A stretch of DNA of 64,000 nucleotides from Flavobacterium terrisoli. GTDB lineage: Bacteria > Bacteroidota > Bacteroidia > Flavobacteriales > Flavobacteriaceae. A program made the position numbers and the translations under genes. The notes under the pieces were generated by a model. The model searched no databases. It saw only the letters and a program-made list of their open reading frames with translations, and was not told the origin of the DNA. The DNA lies in contig NZ_JARGNA010000003.1 in assembly GCF_030167905.1 (NCBI RefSeq), positions 248,001 through 312,000 of the forward strand. The letters run 5' to 3'. Position 1 is the stretch's first letter, and each line of letters opens with the position of its first letter. Below, in pieces: positions 8,655-16,979 of the stretch.

Positions 8655-9662
8655 ATGAACAACAAACCCTATTTAATTGCCGAAATTGCACAAGCTCACG
8701 AAGGTAGTTTGGGAATTCTGCATTCCTATATCGACGCGGTGGCCAAAACCGGAGTTCAGGCGATTAAGTTCCAAATGCACATCGCCGAAGCCGAAAGCAG
8801 TATTCATGAACCGTTTCGTGTCAAATTCTCCAAAGAAGATGCAACGCGTTATGATTATTGGAAAAGAATGGAATTCACGCTTGAGCAATGGAAAGGAATC
8901 AAGCAGCATTGTGATGAAGTTGGTTTAGATTTCATCTGTTCGCCATTCAGTAATCTAGCTGTAGATTGGCTGGAGGAAGTTGGAATTCACACCTATAAAA
9001 TAGGCTCAGGTGAAGTCAATAATTTTCTGTTATTGGAAAAAATTACCCAAACCGGAAAACCAATTATTATCTCCTCAGGCATGAGCAGTTTTGCCGAATT
9101 GGACAAAACGGTTGATTTTTTGAAAAGTAAAAAATCCCAATTTTCGATATTGCAATGTACCACCGCATATCCGACAAAACCCGAGCAATACGGACTCAAT
9201 GTCATAACCGAATTAAAGGCAAGATATAATGTGCCGATTGGTTTTTCAGACCATTCAGCTAAAACCGCTACCGGAATTGCCGCTGTGGCTTTGGGCGCAG
9301 AAATTTTAGAATTCCATGTGGTTTTTGACCGCTCGATGTTTGGCCCCGATGCGATAGCATCGCTGACTTTAGAAGAAACAAAACAATTGGTGGAAGCAGT
9401 GAATGAGGTTCACTTGGCGCAAAACCATCCGATAGATAAAAACAGCAATGACAATTTCAGGGAACTCAAATCCATCTTTGAAAAATCATTGGCTATCAAT
9501 AAAAATTTACCACAAGGACATGCCATTACGTTTGCCGATTTGGAAAGTAAAAAACCAAAAGGTTATGGTATTTCCGCAGCCGATTTTGAAAAAGTAATCG
9601 GGCGACAACTGAATAGCAATAAGTCCCAATGGGATTTTTTGAATGAAGAAGATTTAGCATGA
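8655..9662 (+). CDS. neuB: N-acetylneuraminate synthase family protein (nonulosonate synthase, NeuB-like)
   Basis: This TIM-barrel enzyme condenses phosphoenolpyruvate with an N-acetyl-hexosamine (ManNAc or a 2,4-diacetamido sugar) to form a nine-carbon acid. Diagnostic stretches are LIAEIAQAHEG at the N-terminus, KIGSGEVNNF, IISSGMSS, and the two metal-ligand histidines in GFSDHS and EFHVVFDRSM. A short C-terminal SAF/antifreeze-like domain (about 275-325) is recognisable. The ATG at 8655 directly follows a TTG at 8652; I use the ATG, giving 335 residues. The stop overlaps the neuC start by 4 bases. Whether the product is Neu5Ac, legionaminic or another nonulosonic acid cannot be settled here. 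Absence of a dedicated aminotransferase in the visible locus favours a Neu5Ac-like product. Confidence 0.88.
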   Translation: MNNKPYLIAEIAQAHEGSLGILHSYIDAVAKTGVQAIKFQMHIAEAESSIHEPFRVKFSKEDATRYDYWKRMEFTLEQWKGIKQHCDEVGLDFICSPFSNLAVDWLEEVGIHTYKIGSGEVNNFLLLEKITQTGKPIIISSGMSSFAELDKTVDFLKSKKSQFSILQCTTAYPTKPEQYGLNVITELKARYNVPIGFSDHSAKTATGIAAVALGAEILEFHVVFDRSMFGPDAIASLTLEETKQLVEAVNEVHLAQNHPIDKNSNDNFRELKSIFEKSLAINKNLPQGHAITFADLESKKPKGYGISAADFEKVIGRQLNSNKSQWDFLNEEDLA

Positions 9663-10819
9663 GTACAACCCGAAAAATAGCTGTCGTTATCACAGCAAGA
9701 CCATCTTATAGCCGAGTTAAAACTGTTTTGACTGCTATCAAAAAGCATCCCGAACTCGAGTTGCAGCTTATCGTTGCGGCTTCCGCTTTGCTCGACAGAT
9801 ATGGAAGTGCGGTGAATTATATTGAAAAAGACGGTTTCGAAATTGCCGCCAAAGTGTTCAACGTACTGGAAGGCGAAAACCTTACCGCTGCAGCGAAAAC
9901 CACCGGAATCGGAATACTCGAACTCTCAACAGTTTTTGATAATCTTCGCCCGGATATTGTGGTAACGGTTGCCGACCGATTTGAAACGATGGCTACCGCG
10001 ATTTCTGCTTCCTATATGAATATTCCTTTGGCACACATTCAAGGTGGCGAAGTAACCGGAAATATTGATGAGAAGGTCAGACATGCCATTACCAAATTAG
10101 CCGATTATCATTTTGTGGCTTCCGAAAATGCCAAGCAAAGAGTGATTCAGTTGGGTGAAAATGCCCAAATGGTTTTCAATACCGGTTGCCCTTCGATTGA
10201 CATTGCACAGGAAGTGGCTAAAAATAACGCACTCACTTTTAATCCGTATGAGAAATATGGTGGCGTTGGTTCGCAACCCGATTTGAGCAACGGTTACATC
10301 GTGGTGATGCAGCATCCTGTGACCAATGAATATCAGGATTCCCGAAAACACATCGAAGCAACATTGAGAGCGATTCAAAAAATAAACAAGCCAACGCTTT
10401 GGTTTTGGCCTAATGTTGATGCCGGAGCCGATGGAACTTCTACCGGAATCCGTTCATTCCGTGAAAAATATAAAATGGAAAACGTCCATTTCTTTAAAAA
10501 TATGGAAGGTGATGATTTCCTAAACCTGTTGCATTCTTCGCTTTGCCTTGTAGGCAATTCGAGCGTAGGCATCAGGGAATGTGCTTATCTTGGCGTTCCG
10601 ACCATCAATATCGGTTCACGTCAAAATCGCCGTGACCGTGGGGAAAATGTAGTCGATGTGACTTACGATGAAAATGAAATTGTTGAAGCAATCACCAGTA
10701 TTTTGAACCAAAACAACAGGGCAAAATCGGATGTATATGGCGGTGGCGATGCCGGAATCAAAATAGCGGAACTGCTCAAAAAATTGCCGTTGCAGTTCCA
10801 CAAAACGATTACTTACTAA
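9659..10819 (+). CDS. neuC: UDP-N-acetylglucosamine 2-epimerase, hydrolysing (NeuC-like)
   Basis: This 386-residue GT-B-fold enzyme matches the hydrolysing 2-epimerase branch. Visible motifs are ITARPSYSRVK at the N-terminus, VADRFETMATA, the AHIQGGEVTGNIDEKVRHA block (about 122-140) and the C-terminal NSSVGIRECAYLGVPTINIG (about 300-319). It would release UDP and give ManNAc, or the 2,4-diacetamido equivalent if it is a LegG-type enzyme, as substrate for NeuB. The 4-base ATGA overlap with neuB implies translational coupling. The gap to the following glycosyltransferase is only 12 bases. Confidence 0.88.
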   Translation: MSTTRKIAVVITARPSYSRVKTVLTAIKKHPELELQLIVAASALLDRYGSAVNYIEKDGFEIAAKVFNVLEGENLTAAAKTTGIGILELSTVFDNLRPDIVVTVADRFETMATAISASYMNIPLAHIQGGEVTGNIDEKVRHAITKLADYHFVASENAKQRVIQLGENAQMVFNTGCPSIDIAQEVAKNNALTFNPYEKYGGVGSQPDLSNGYIVVMQHPVTNEYQDSRKHIEATLRAIQKINKPTLWFWPNVDAGADGTSTGIRSFREKYKMENVHFFKNMEGDDFLNLLHSSLCLVGNSSVGIRECAYLGVPTINIGSRQNRRDRGENVVDVTYDENEIVEAITSILNQNNRAKSDVYGGGDAGIKIAELLKKLPLQFHKTITY

Positions 10820-10831
10820 ATACAGCCTGTC

Positions 10832-11638
10832 ATGATATCCATTCTGATCAGAAATAAAAATGAAGCCAGGTATTTAGACAAAACCCTAAAAAGCATCAGC
10901 AATCAGCAGTTCACGGTTCCATATGAAATCGTATTTATTGATGATCATTCTACAGACAATTCGGTAGAAATTGCCCTTAAATACGGATGCAAAGTTGTTG
11001 AACTCGATAGAAAATTTAGTTATGGTTATGCACTCAACTTCGGAATCCAACATTGCAGTTATGAAATTGTGTTGTTGTTGAGTTCGCATAATATCCTTTT
11101 GTCGAATGATTTTTCGGCCAAATTGGTTTCCTATTTTGAAGATGAAAAAGTAGCCGGAGTCCGATGTACGCCGGTGGCGAATGGCAAGCAAATAGAACAA
11201 TCACTCTATGATATCGTAAAACTCAATGCGGAGAATTATGACCATTCAAAAGATTGGCCTAATCTGTTAGTTGCCAATTGTTCCGCAGTCCGCAAAAGTG
11301 TGGCTGAAAAAATCAAGTTTAATGAAACCATACGATCGAATGAAGAAAAGCTCTGGTGTTTGGATGCCTTCAAAAGCGGTTATACCATTTATTCCAATGT
11401 TCCATGTTATTTCATTTACAACAAAATAAACAAATTGGATACAGTCATTCGGGATACCATTTCTAAATATCAGGTTGACGGCATAGCACCAACATCAACG
11501 GCTTCCTTTATTTTTAACGTTTTTAAATCAATTCCGTGGGCGATAAAAATAGCTTTTGAGACTTGGTATACCAACATTAGGGTAAAGTATAATTTTTTCC
11601 TAATTCCTTTCAAACACAAAAAAGGCAATTATAAATAA
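10832..11638 (+). CDS. Glycosyltransferase family 2 with a replaced DxD motif, inside the nonulosonate module
   Basis: This 268-residue protein has the GT2 opening ISILIRNKNEARYL and the nucleotide-binding IDDHSTDNS (about 36-44). Where most GT2 enzymes have an acidic DxD metal site, it shows LLLSSHNILLS (about 87-97). Similar Ser/His variants occur in some bacterial rhamnosyltransferase-like GT2 proteins, so it need not be inactive. It sits between neuC and neuA and overlaps neuA by one base (TAATG). This suggests that its product is made in step with the activated nonulosonic acid. It could be the transferase for that sugar or for the neighbouring residue; both are guesses. Confidence 0.8.
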   Translation: MISILIRNKNEARYLDKTLKSISNQQFTVPYEIVFIDDHSTDNSVEIALKYGCKVVELDRKFSYGYALNFGIQHCSYEIVLLLSSHNILLSNDFSAKLVSYFEDEKVAGVRCTPVANGKQIEQSLYDIVKLNAENYDHSKDWPNLLVANCSAVRKSVAEKIKFNETIRSNEEKLWCLDAFKSGYTIYSNVPCYFIYNKINKLDTVIRDTISKYQVDGIAPTSTASFIFNVFKSIPWAIKIAFETWYTNIRVKYNFFLIPFKHKKGNYK

Positions 11639-12324
11639 TGAAAAATAAAGTTTTAGTCATCATTCCGGCCCGCGGCGGTTCAAAAGGCGTTCCCAAAAAA
11701 AACATCAAATTATTGGGAGATAAGCCTTTGATTGCGCATGCGATTGATTGTGCTAAAGATTCGACTAAAACCACAAAAATAATTGTAACCACAGATTCTG
11801 AAGAAATTGCGGAAGTAGCCCAAAAATACCAAAGCGAAGTTATCCTCAGACCGGCAGAACTGGCAGATGATACCAGTAATGTGGTTACGGCAGTGGAACA
11901 CGTTTTGCAAAATGTTGGTGAATCATACGATATCATTGTGTTACTCCAGCCGACATCGCCTTTGCGAACCGGTCAGGATTTAGACAACGTAATCACCATT
12001 TTAGAAGAAAATAATGCGGTTGACGCTGTCATCAGCGTGGTACCATTGGATGATTTGCATCCGGCAAGAATGTATAATATTATTGATCAAAAGTTGAGTT
12101 CTTTTGTTACCAACGGAGAAACGTTGAGAAGACAGGATTTACAACCGGTGTATTACAGAAATGGTTGTTTTTATGCCATAAGAACCAATGCTTTTCTCAA
12201 AGAGAAATCTTTTATGGTAGCTAACAAAATGCCTTATGTAATGGACACAGAATGGTTGGCCAATATCGACTCGCCAAGAGATTTTAAAATAGCAGCCGTG
12301 CTTTACGAAGAATGGAAAAAATGA
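11638..12324 (+). CDS. neuA: CMP-nonulosonate (acylneuraminate) cytidylyltransferase (NeuA-like)
   Basis: This 228-residue nucleotidyltransferase activates a nonulosonic acid with CTP to give the CMP-sugar donor. The N-terminal signature IIPARGGSKGVPKKN (about 7-21) is classic for the family. VLLQPTSPLRTG (about 100-111) and DTEWLANIDSPRDF near the C-terminus also match. The length is that of single-domain NeuA enzymes; the C-terminal esterase domain of E. coli NeuA is absent. The gene overlaps the preceding transferase by one base and the following dehydrogenase by four, so it belongs to the same coupled string. Confidence 0.9.
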   Translation: MKNKVLVIIPARGGSKGVPKKNIKLLGDKPLIAHAIDCAKDSTKTTKIIVTTDSEEIAEVAQKYQSEVILRPAELADDTSNVVTAVEHVLQNVGESYDIIVLLQPTSPLRTGQDLDNVITILEENNAVDAVISVVPLDDLHPARMYNIIDQKLSSFVTNGETLRRQDLQPVYYRNGCFYAIRTNAFLKEKSFMVANKMPYVMDTEWLANIDSPRDFKIAAVLYEEWKK

Positions 12325-13262
12325 AAATTCTAATCACCGAATCACAGGATTTTAGCCCAAAAGCGATTGCCGAACTTCAAAATCATTTTGAAGTGGTTCA
12401 GCATGATTTTAATTCTCAGGAAGAATTGGTTGCCGAAATGGGTGATGCTGACGTTTTGTTTGTCCGACTTCGGTTTAAAATGACCAAAGAAATACTCCAA
12501 AAAGCACCGAAACTAAAATACATTTTAACTGCAACAACTGGCTTAGACCACATAGACACCGCTTATTTTGAAACTTGCGGTGGAAAAGTGATTTCGCTCA
12601 AAGGTGAAGTTGATTTTTTAGGTTCGATTCCATCGACAGCCGAACATACCTGGGCTTTGTTGCTGGCTTTGTTGAAAAGAATTCCGTCGTCATTCACCGA
12701 TGTCAAATCGGGAAACTGGAACCGGGATAACTTTAAGGGCAATAACCTTCGCGGCAAAAAAATCGGTATTCTCGGTTTGGGCAGAGTAGGCAAACAAGTC
12801 GCTCATTTTGCTGAAGCTTTCGGAATGAACGTTGGTTATTTTGATGTTATCTCCCAAACCAATACTTATAAAAACTTTTCAAATCCGCAGGAAATGTTTG
12901 CCTGGGCAGATATTGTCAGCATTCATATTCCGTACAATGCGGATAATGAAAACTATGTAAATGAGGAATTGTTGCAACATTGCCAGTCTAATGCTATTTT
13001 AATCAACACTTCCCGTGGGAATGTATGGGATGAAAAATGCGTAGCCAAACTAATTCGGGAAAACAAAATTGCAGGCTTGGCCACAGATGTTTTGCAGAAT
13101 GAATTTGACAAGGAGAATATCGCTCAAAATCCTTTAGTGCAATTGGCCCAAAATGGATTTAACGTAATCATTACACCTCATATTGCCGGTGCTACTTATG
13201 AATCGATGGCCATGACCGAAGATTTTATAGCGGCCCAATTTTTAAAAATAATTACCCTATAG
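12321..13262 (+). CDS. D-isomer-specific 2-hydroxyacid dehydrogenase
   Basis: This NAD(P)-dependent enzyme interconverts a 2-oxoacid and a D-2-hydroxyacid. It has the nucleotide-binding motif GILGLGRVGKQVA (about 149-161) and the catalytic Arg in INTSRGNVWDE, Glu in DVLQNEF and His in TPHIAGAT. The length (313 residues) suits the formate/phosphoglycerate dehydrogenase superfamily; no ACT domain is present, so it is not a regulated serine-pathway SerA. I choose the ATG at 12321, which makes an ATGA overlap with neuA, over an ATG 9 bases upstream. It lies between neuA and an AsnB-like gene in a coupled string. It may supply a hydroxyacid for a glycan substituent, which is inference. Confidence 0.85.
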   Translation: MKILITESQDFSPKAIAELQNHFEVVQHDFNSQEELVAEMGDADVLFVRLRFKMTKEILQKAPKLKYILTATTGLDHIDTAYFETCGGKVISLKGEVDFLGSIPSTAEHTWALLLALLKRIPSSFTDVKSGNWNRDNFKGNNLRGKKIGILGLGRVGKQVAHFAEAFGMNVGYFDVISQTNTYKNFSNPQEMFAWADIVSIHIPYNADNENYVNEELLQHCQSNAILINTSRGNVWDEKCVAKLIRENKIAGLATDVLQNEFDKENIAQNPLVQLAQNGFNVIITPHIAGATYESMAMTEDFIAAQFLKIITL

Positions 13263-13263
13263 T

Positions 13264-14958
13264 ATGTGTGGAATCGTCGGAATCATAGGCCAGAAAGCCA
13301 GTCAGCAAGCCATATTGAAAATGCTCGAAGCCCAAAAGCATCGCGGTCCCGATCATACAGATCATTGGGTCAAGGATAATACCGTAGCGTTTGGACACAA
13401 CCGGTTGAGCATAATCGATTTGTCTGAAGGTGCAAATCAGCCTTTTTTTAGTGATTGCGGTAATTATATCATGATTTTCAATGGAGAGATTTACAATTAC
13501 CTCGAATTGCGAAAATCACTTCAGCCAAAATATATTTTTAAGACACAATCAGACACCGAAGTTTTACTCAATGCTTACCGTGAATGGGGCGAAAAGTGTT
13601 TGGAGCAATGCAATGGGATGTTTTCTTTTGCCATCTGGAATATCAGAGAACAATCGCTTTTTGCGGCCAGAGACCGATTTGGCGTAAAGCCATTTTATTA
13701 TTTTTTTGACCAAAATAATTTCTGTTTTGCTTCAGAAATCAATACCATTTTCGCTTCCGGTGTGGCTAAAGTTCCAAACGACAAGGTTTGGCTCAATTTC
13801 TTTTCCGAAGGCAGTTACGGATTACCCAATGAAACGTTCTGGGCGAATGTGCAACAGCTTGAAGCCGGGCATTTCCTAACGTTGACCAATCAAAAACTGC
13901 AAATCAAGAAATGGTATTTCTTTGAAGAGCAGATTGCCAAATGGCAAAATCATTTTGAACAAAACGAAGAAGAATACATCACCAATCTGTTGCTCAAAGC
14001 CATCAATCTGCGTTTCAGGGCGGATGTTCCTGTAGGATTTAATTTGAGCGGTGGTTTGGATTCGAGTACGCTTTTGGCTTTGATTGACCAACAGGATATT
14101 GACAAATCGGCTGTGGAAGCTTTTACTTTTATCACCCACGATGACCGATATGATGAATTGCCATGGGTGAAATCAATGTTGGAAAAACGACCTTATCATT
14201 TGAATATTTGTCCGCTAACCGCTAATGAAATTCCGGATTTGGCGTTGAAAATAGCCCAACATCAGGCAGAACCTTATGGCGGAATTCCAACCATTGCCTA
14301 TTCCAGGATTTTTAAAACGGCTGGCGAAAAAGGCGTCAAGGTTTTACTAGACGGTCAGGGTTCAGATGAGGCCTGGGCAGGTTATGATTATTATATCAAC
14401 AATTCGCAAAGTACGATTCAGGGCGTTCATAAATCGCCGTTTAGAGCTAATGTCCTGGATGGAGATTTTGCCAAAAATTACAGCAAAACAAATTACCCGA
14501 AACCTTTTGAAGACGGACTGTTAAATCTTCAATACCGAGATTTATTCTGCACCAAAATCCCAAGAGCATTGCGCTTTAATGACCGGGTTTCGATGTTATA
14601 CGGAACGGAGTTGCGCGAACCGTTCCTGGATTATGAATTGGTGGAATATGTTTTCAGCAGGCCAACGGCTTTTAAAATCAAAAATGGCATTCAAAAATGG
14701 ATGTTGCGAAAAATAGCAGAGAAGTTTCTGGAAAAAGACTTAGTTTTAGCCCCGAAAAGACCTTTGCAAACACCACAACGGGAATGGCTTTCCGAGGATT
14801 TGAAAGATTGGGTAACTGCTGAAGTAAATCAACTAAAGCAGCACCAATGGTTCAATAAGGCAGAATTAGAATCGGAACTGGATAAATTTTTCAAAGGCGA
14901 TAACCAAAGTAGTTTTCATATATGGCAATGGATAAATGCCGCTCAATTATTAAAATAA
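13264..14958 (+). CDS. asnB: Asparagine synthetase B-type glutamine amidotransferase
   Basis: The 564-residue protein begins MCGIVGIIG, so Cys2 is the N-terminal nucleophile of the class II glutaminase domain (about 1-190). The synthetase domain carries the ATP PP-loop FNLSGGLDSSTL (about 260-271) and the later DGQGSDEAWAGYD stretch (about 363-375). It could make asparagine, but its place in a glycan locus points to amidation of a sugar carboxylate, as proposed for WbpS/WbmE-type homologues. A single base separates it from the dehydrogenase gene before it, and a single base from the methyltransferase gene after it. No uronic-acid-forming dehydrogenase is visible nearby, so the carboxylated substrate is unknown; the nonulosonic acid is one possibility. 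Confidence 0.85.
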   Translation: MCGIVGIIGQKASQQAILKMLEAQKHRGPDHTDHWVKDNTVAFGHNRLSIIDLSEGANQPFFSDCGNYIMIFNGEIYNYLELRKSLQPKYIFKTQSDTEVLLNAYREWGEKCLEQCNGMFSFAIWNIREQSLFAARDRFGVKPFYYFFDQNNFCFASEINTIFASGVAKVPNDKVWLNFFSEGSYGLPNETFWANVQQLEAGHFLTLTNQKLQIKKWYFFEEQIAKWQNHFEQNEEEYITNLLLKAINLRFRADVPVGFNLSGGLDSSTLLALIDQQDIDKSAVEAFTFITHDDRYDELPWVKSMLEKRPYHLNICPLTANEIPDLALKIAQHQAEPYGGIPTIAYSRIFKTAGEKGVKVLLDGQGSDEAWAGYDYYINNSQSTIQGVHKSPFRANVLDGDFAKNYSKTNYPKPFEDGLLNLQYRDLFCTKIPRALRFNDRVSMLYGTELREPFLDYELVEYVFSRPTAFKIKNGIQKWMLRKIAEKFLEKDLVLAPKRPLQTPQREWLSEDLKDWVTAEVNQLKQHQWFNKAELESELDKFFKGDNQSSFHIWQWINAAQLLK

Positions 14959-14959
14959 C

Positions 14960-15823
14960 ATGCAAAAATTAACCCAACTTAACAGATTAGATTTAAGCAA
15001 CAAATTACTGATTTTGAAGTATTTGCTTAAACGTGGTTTGCGTTTGAAAACTACAGAAAATGAGCGATTGGTCAACGAATATTATTTCCATCTGATTCGG
15101 ATGAATGGCTATTTGAAGGAAGACAATCCAAAGGATTTTGTGGCCCATTATCCCAATTTTAACGCCACCATCAAATTAAGAAAAAAACCTTCGAGTGATT
15201 TGAATGTCTTCAGTCAGGTGTATGAATATAAAGAATACCAACCGGTAGTGGAAGTTTTCAAAAAGAATTTTCCATCGGTTTCAAATTTGAATTTTATCGA
15301 TGCCGGAAGTAATGTAGGCCTGACTTCAGTTTATTTTTCTAAATTTTTCCCCGATTCCAAGTACATCAATATTGAACCGGATACGTCCAATTTTGAAACC
15401 ATGTCTTTTAATCTTTCCACCAATGGCATTCAGTCTGTTGAGAAAGTCAAAGGTGGTGTTTGGAGTACGAATTCCTATCTGAAAATCGTAAGTGATTTTC
15501 GCGATAAGAACGATTGGTCATTCCGGGTGGAAGAAACGCAGGAACCAACGGATTTAAAGGCTTTTTCGATTAATCATTTGATCGAGAAAAATGATTTTCA
15601 GCACATTGACATTCTCAAGATAGACATTGAAGGTTCGGAAAAAGAAGTGCTTACTTCTCCTAAAGCGGATGTTTCCTATTTGGCCAAAACCAAATGCATT
15701 GCCATCGAAATTCATGACGAGTTTGATTGCAGGGAAGCCATTTATGATGTATTGAAAAAATACAATTTCGAATTCTTCAACTCAGGAGAATTAACCATCG
15801 GTATTAACCAAAGCTTGCTGTAA
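14960..15823 (+). CDS. FkbM-family SAM-dependent methyltransferase
   Basis: This 287-residue protein contains the FkbM methyltransferase core. LNFIDAGSNVGLTSVYF (about 110-126) is motif I, YINIEPDTSNF follows, and IDILKIDIEGSEKEVL (about 216-231) is the family hallmark. FkbM-type enzymes O-methylate sugars or polyketides and are common in O-antigen and EPS loci. An N-terminal extension of about 90 residues precedes the core. It is packed against asnB (one base) and directly against the acyltransferase gene (no gap), so it likely decorates the same glycan. Confidence 0.85.
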   Translation: MQKLTQLNRLDLSNKLLILKYLLKRGLRLKTTENERLVNEYYFHLIRMNGYLKEDNPKDFVAHYPNFNATIKLRKKPSSDLNVFSQVYEYKEYQPVVEVFKKNFPSVSNLNFIDAGSNVGLTSVYFSKFFPDSKYINIEPDTSNFETMSFNLSTNGIQSVEKVKGGVWSTNSYLKIVSDFRDKNDWSFRVEETQEPTDLKAFSINHLIEKNDFQHIDILKIDIEGSEKEVLTSPKADVSYLAKTKCIAIEIHDEFDCREAIYDVLKKYNFEFFNSGELTIGINQSLL

Positions 15824-16915
15824 ATGCAGTCAGTCAGTCGTTTAAGGGAATTGGATTTTTTGCGTGGCATCGCCATTCTTTTGGTGTTTTTCAGGCATCA
15901 GTATCTGTTCGATTTCTTAAAAACGATAGGCTGGATTGGAGTTGATTTATTCTTTGTCATCAGTGGTTTTTTGGTTTCGGGATTACTGTTTAAGGAATAC
16001 CGAAGGTTTGGCTCCGTCAATGCCAAACTCTTCCTCATCAGAAGAGGTTTTAAAATTTATCCGATATTTTATCTTTCTTATGTACTATATGTCATTCCCA
16101 GGGTTCTAATGAACAAACTGGATTTGGAGAAAGTCTTCTATGAACTGACTTTTACCCAAAACTACGCTTTGGGCTGGGGCTATGCTTATAGTGCCAGCTG
16201 GTCATTGGCGGTCGAAGAACATTTTTATTTTGGTCTGGCATTGCTTTTATGGCTGATTTTCAACAAAAGAATCATGCGGTTTGAAATGGTTCCCAACAGG
16301 TTTACTCTTTTTGAAAAATCAATAGTAGCGATTTTGATTATAGTGCTGGGCATGCGACTGTGGGCTAATATCGATGTGATAGAGAATGAAGCACTTCATA
16401 TAACAATGACCCATTTGCGGATTGATTCACTACTTTTCGGGGTTTTATTGTCCTATTGGTATTATTTCAGGAAAGAACAATTGACAGAGTTGTTTAAGAA
16501 AAATCAAAGCATTCTAATGATTGCCGCTTTACTGATGCTTTCCTTTACGCCGTTTTATGACCTTATGACTTCTTATTTCGTAAAAACTGTTGGATTTACT
16601 TTGCTCTATTTGGCTTTTGGAATTGTCTTGCTTTATTTTCTTTTGAATGAGAATATCAACCATAGACTGAACCGTCTGTTTTCAGCCCGTGTTGTTGATT
16701 TTGTTAGCAAAATAGGCTATTGTTCTTATTCAATTTATATCATTCACACTTTTGTGATTCTTTATTGTGATGCATTTCTGGCGCCAATAAATCCTTATCT
16801 GCTCACGGTGATCACTTTTACCATTACGATGATTTCCGGTTTTATCATGACCTTCAAAATCGAAAAGTTATTTTTGAATTACAGGGATAAATATTATCCA
16901 AGCCGAACAATTTAG
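15824..16915 (+). CDS. Membrane-bound O-acyltransferase, family 3 (OafA/YrhL-like)
   Basis: This 363-residue integral membrane protein has about ten hydrophobic helices. It starts with the acyltransferase-3 signature LDFLRGIAILLVFFRHQYLF (about 8-27), where Arg and His are the conserved functional residues. GVDLFFVISGFLVSG (about 38-52) and SWSLAVEEHFYF (about 125-136) are further family motifs. Such enzymes O-acetylate surface polysaccharides across the membrane. It begins right after the FkbM stop and closes the densely packed part of this string. The 64 bases after it hold no gene, only a weak CTCTA/TAGAG inverted repeat. Confidence 0.88.
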   Translation: MQSVSRLRELDFLRGIAILLVFFRHQYLFDFLKTIGWIGVDLFFVISGFLVSGLLFKEYRRFGSVNAKLFLIRRGFKIYPIFYLSYVLYVIPRVLMNKLDLEKVFYELTFTQNYALGWGYAYSASWSLAVEEHFYFGLALLLWLIFNKRIMRFEMVPNRFTLFEKSIVAILIIVLGMRLWANIDVIENEALHITMTHLRIDSLLFGVLLSYWYYFRKEQLTELFKKNQSILMIAALLMLSFTPFYDLMTSYFVKTVGFTLLYLAFGIVLLYFLLNENINHRLNRLFSARVVDFVSKIGYCSYSIYIIHTFVILYCDAFLAPINPYLLTVITFTITMISGFIMTFKIEKLFLNYRDKYYPSRTI

Positions 16916-16979
16916 CCCGCATTTACTTTCATATTAACTCTAAAATAGAGATATTTGAGACTTCAATTGAAAACTAAGA

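Noticed and set aside
13264..14958. Reading the AsnB-like gene as ordinary asparagine biosynthesis
   Set aside because: Possible, but the single-base spacing to glycan genes on both sides makes a locus-specific amidation more likely; kept open in the annotation.
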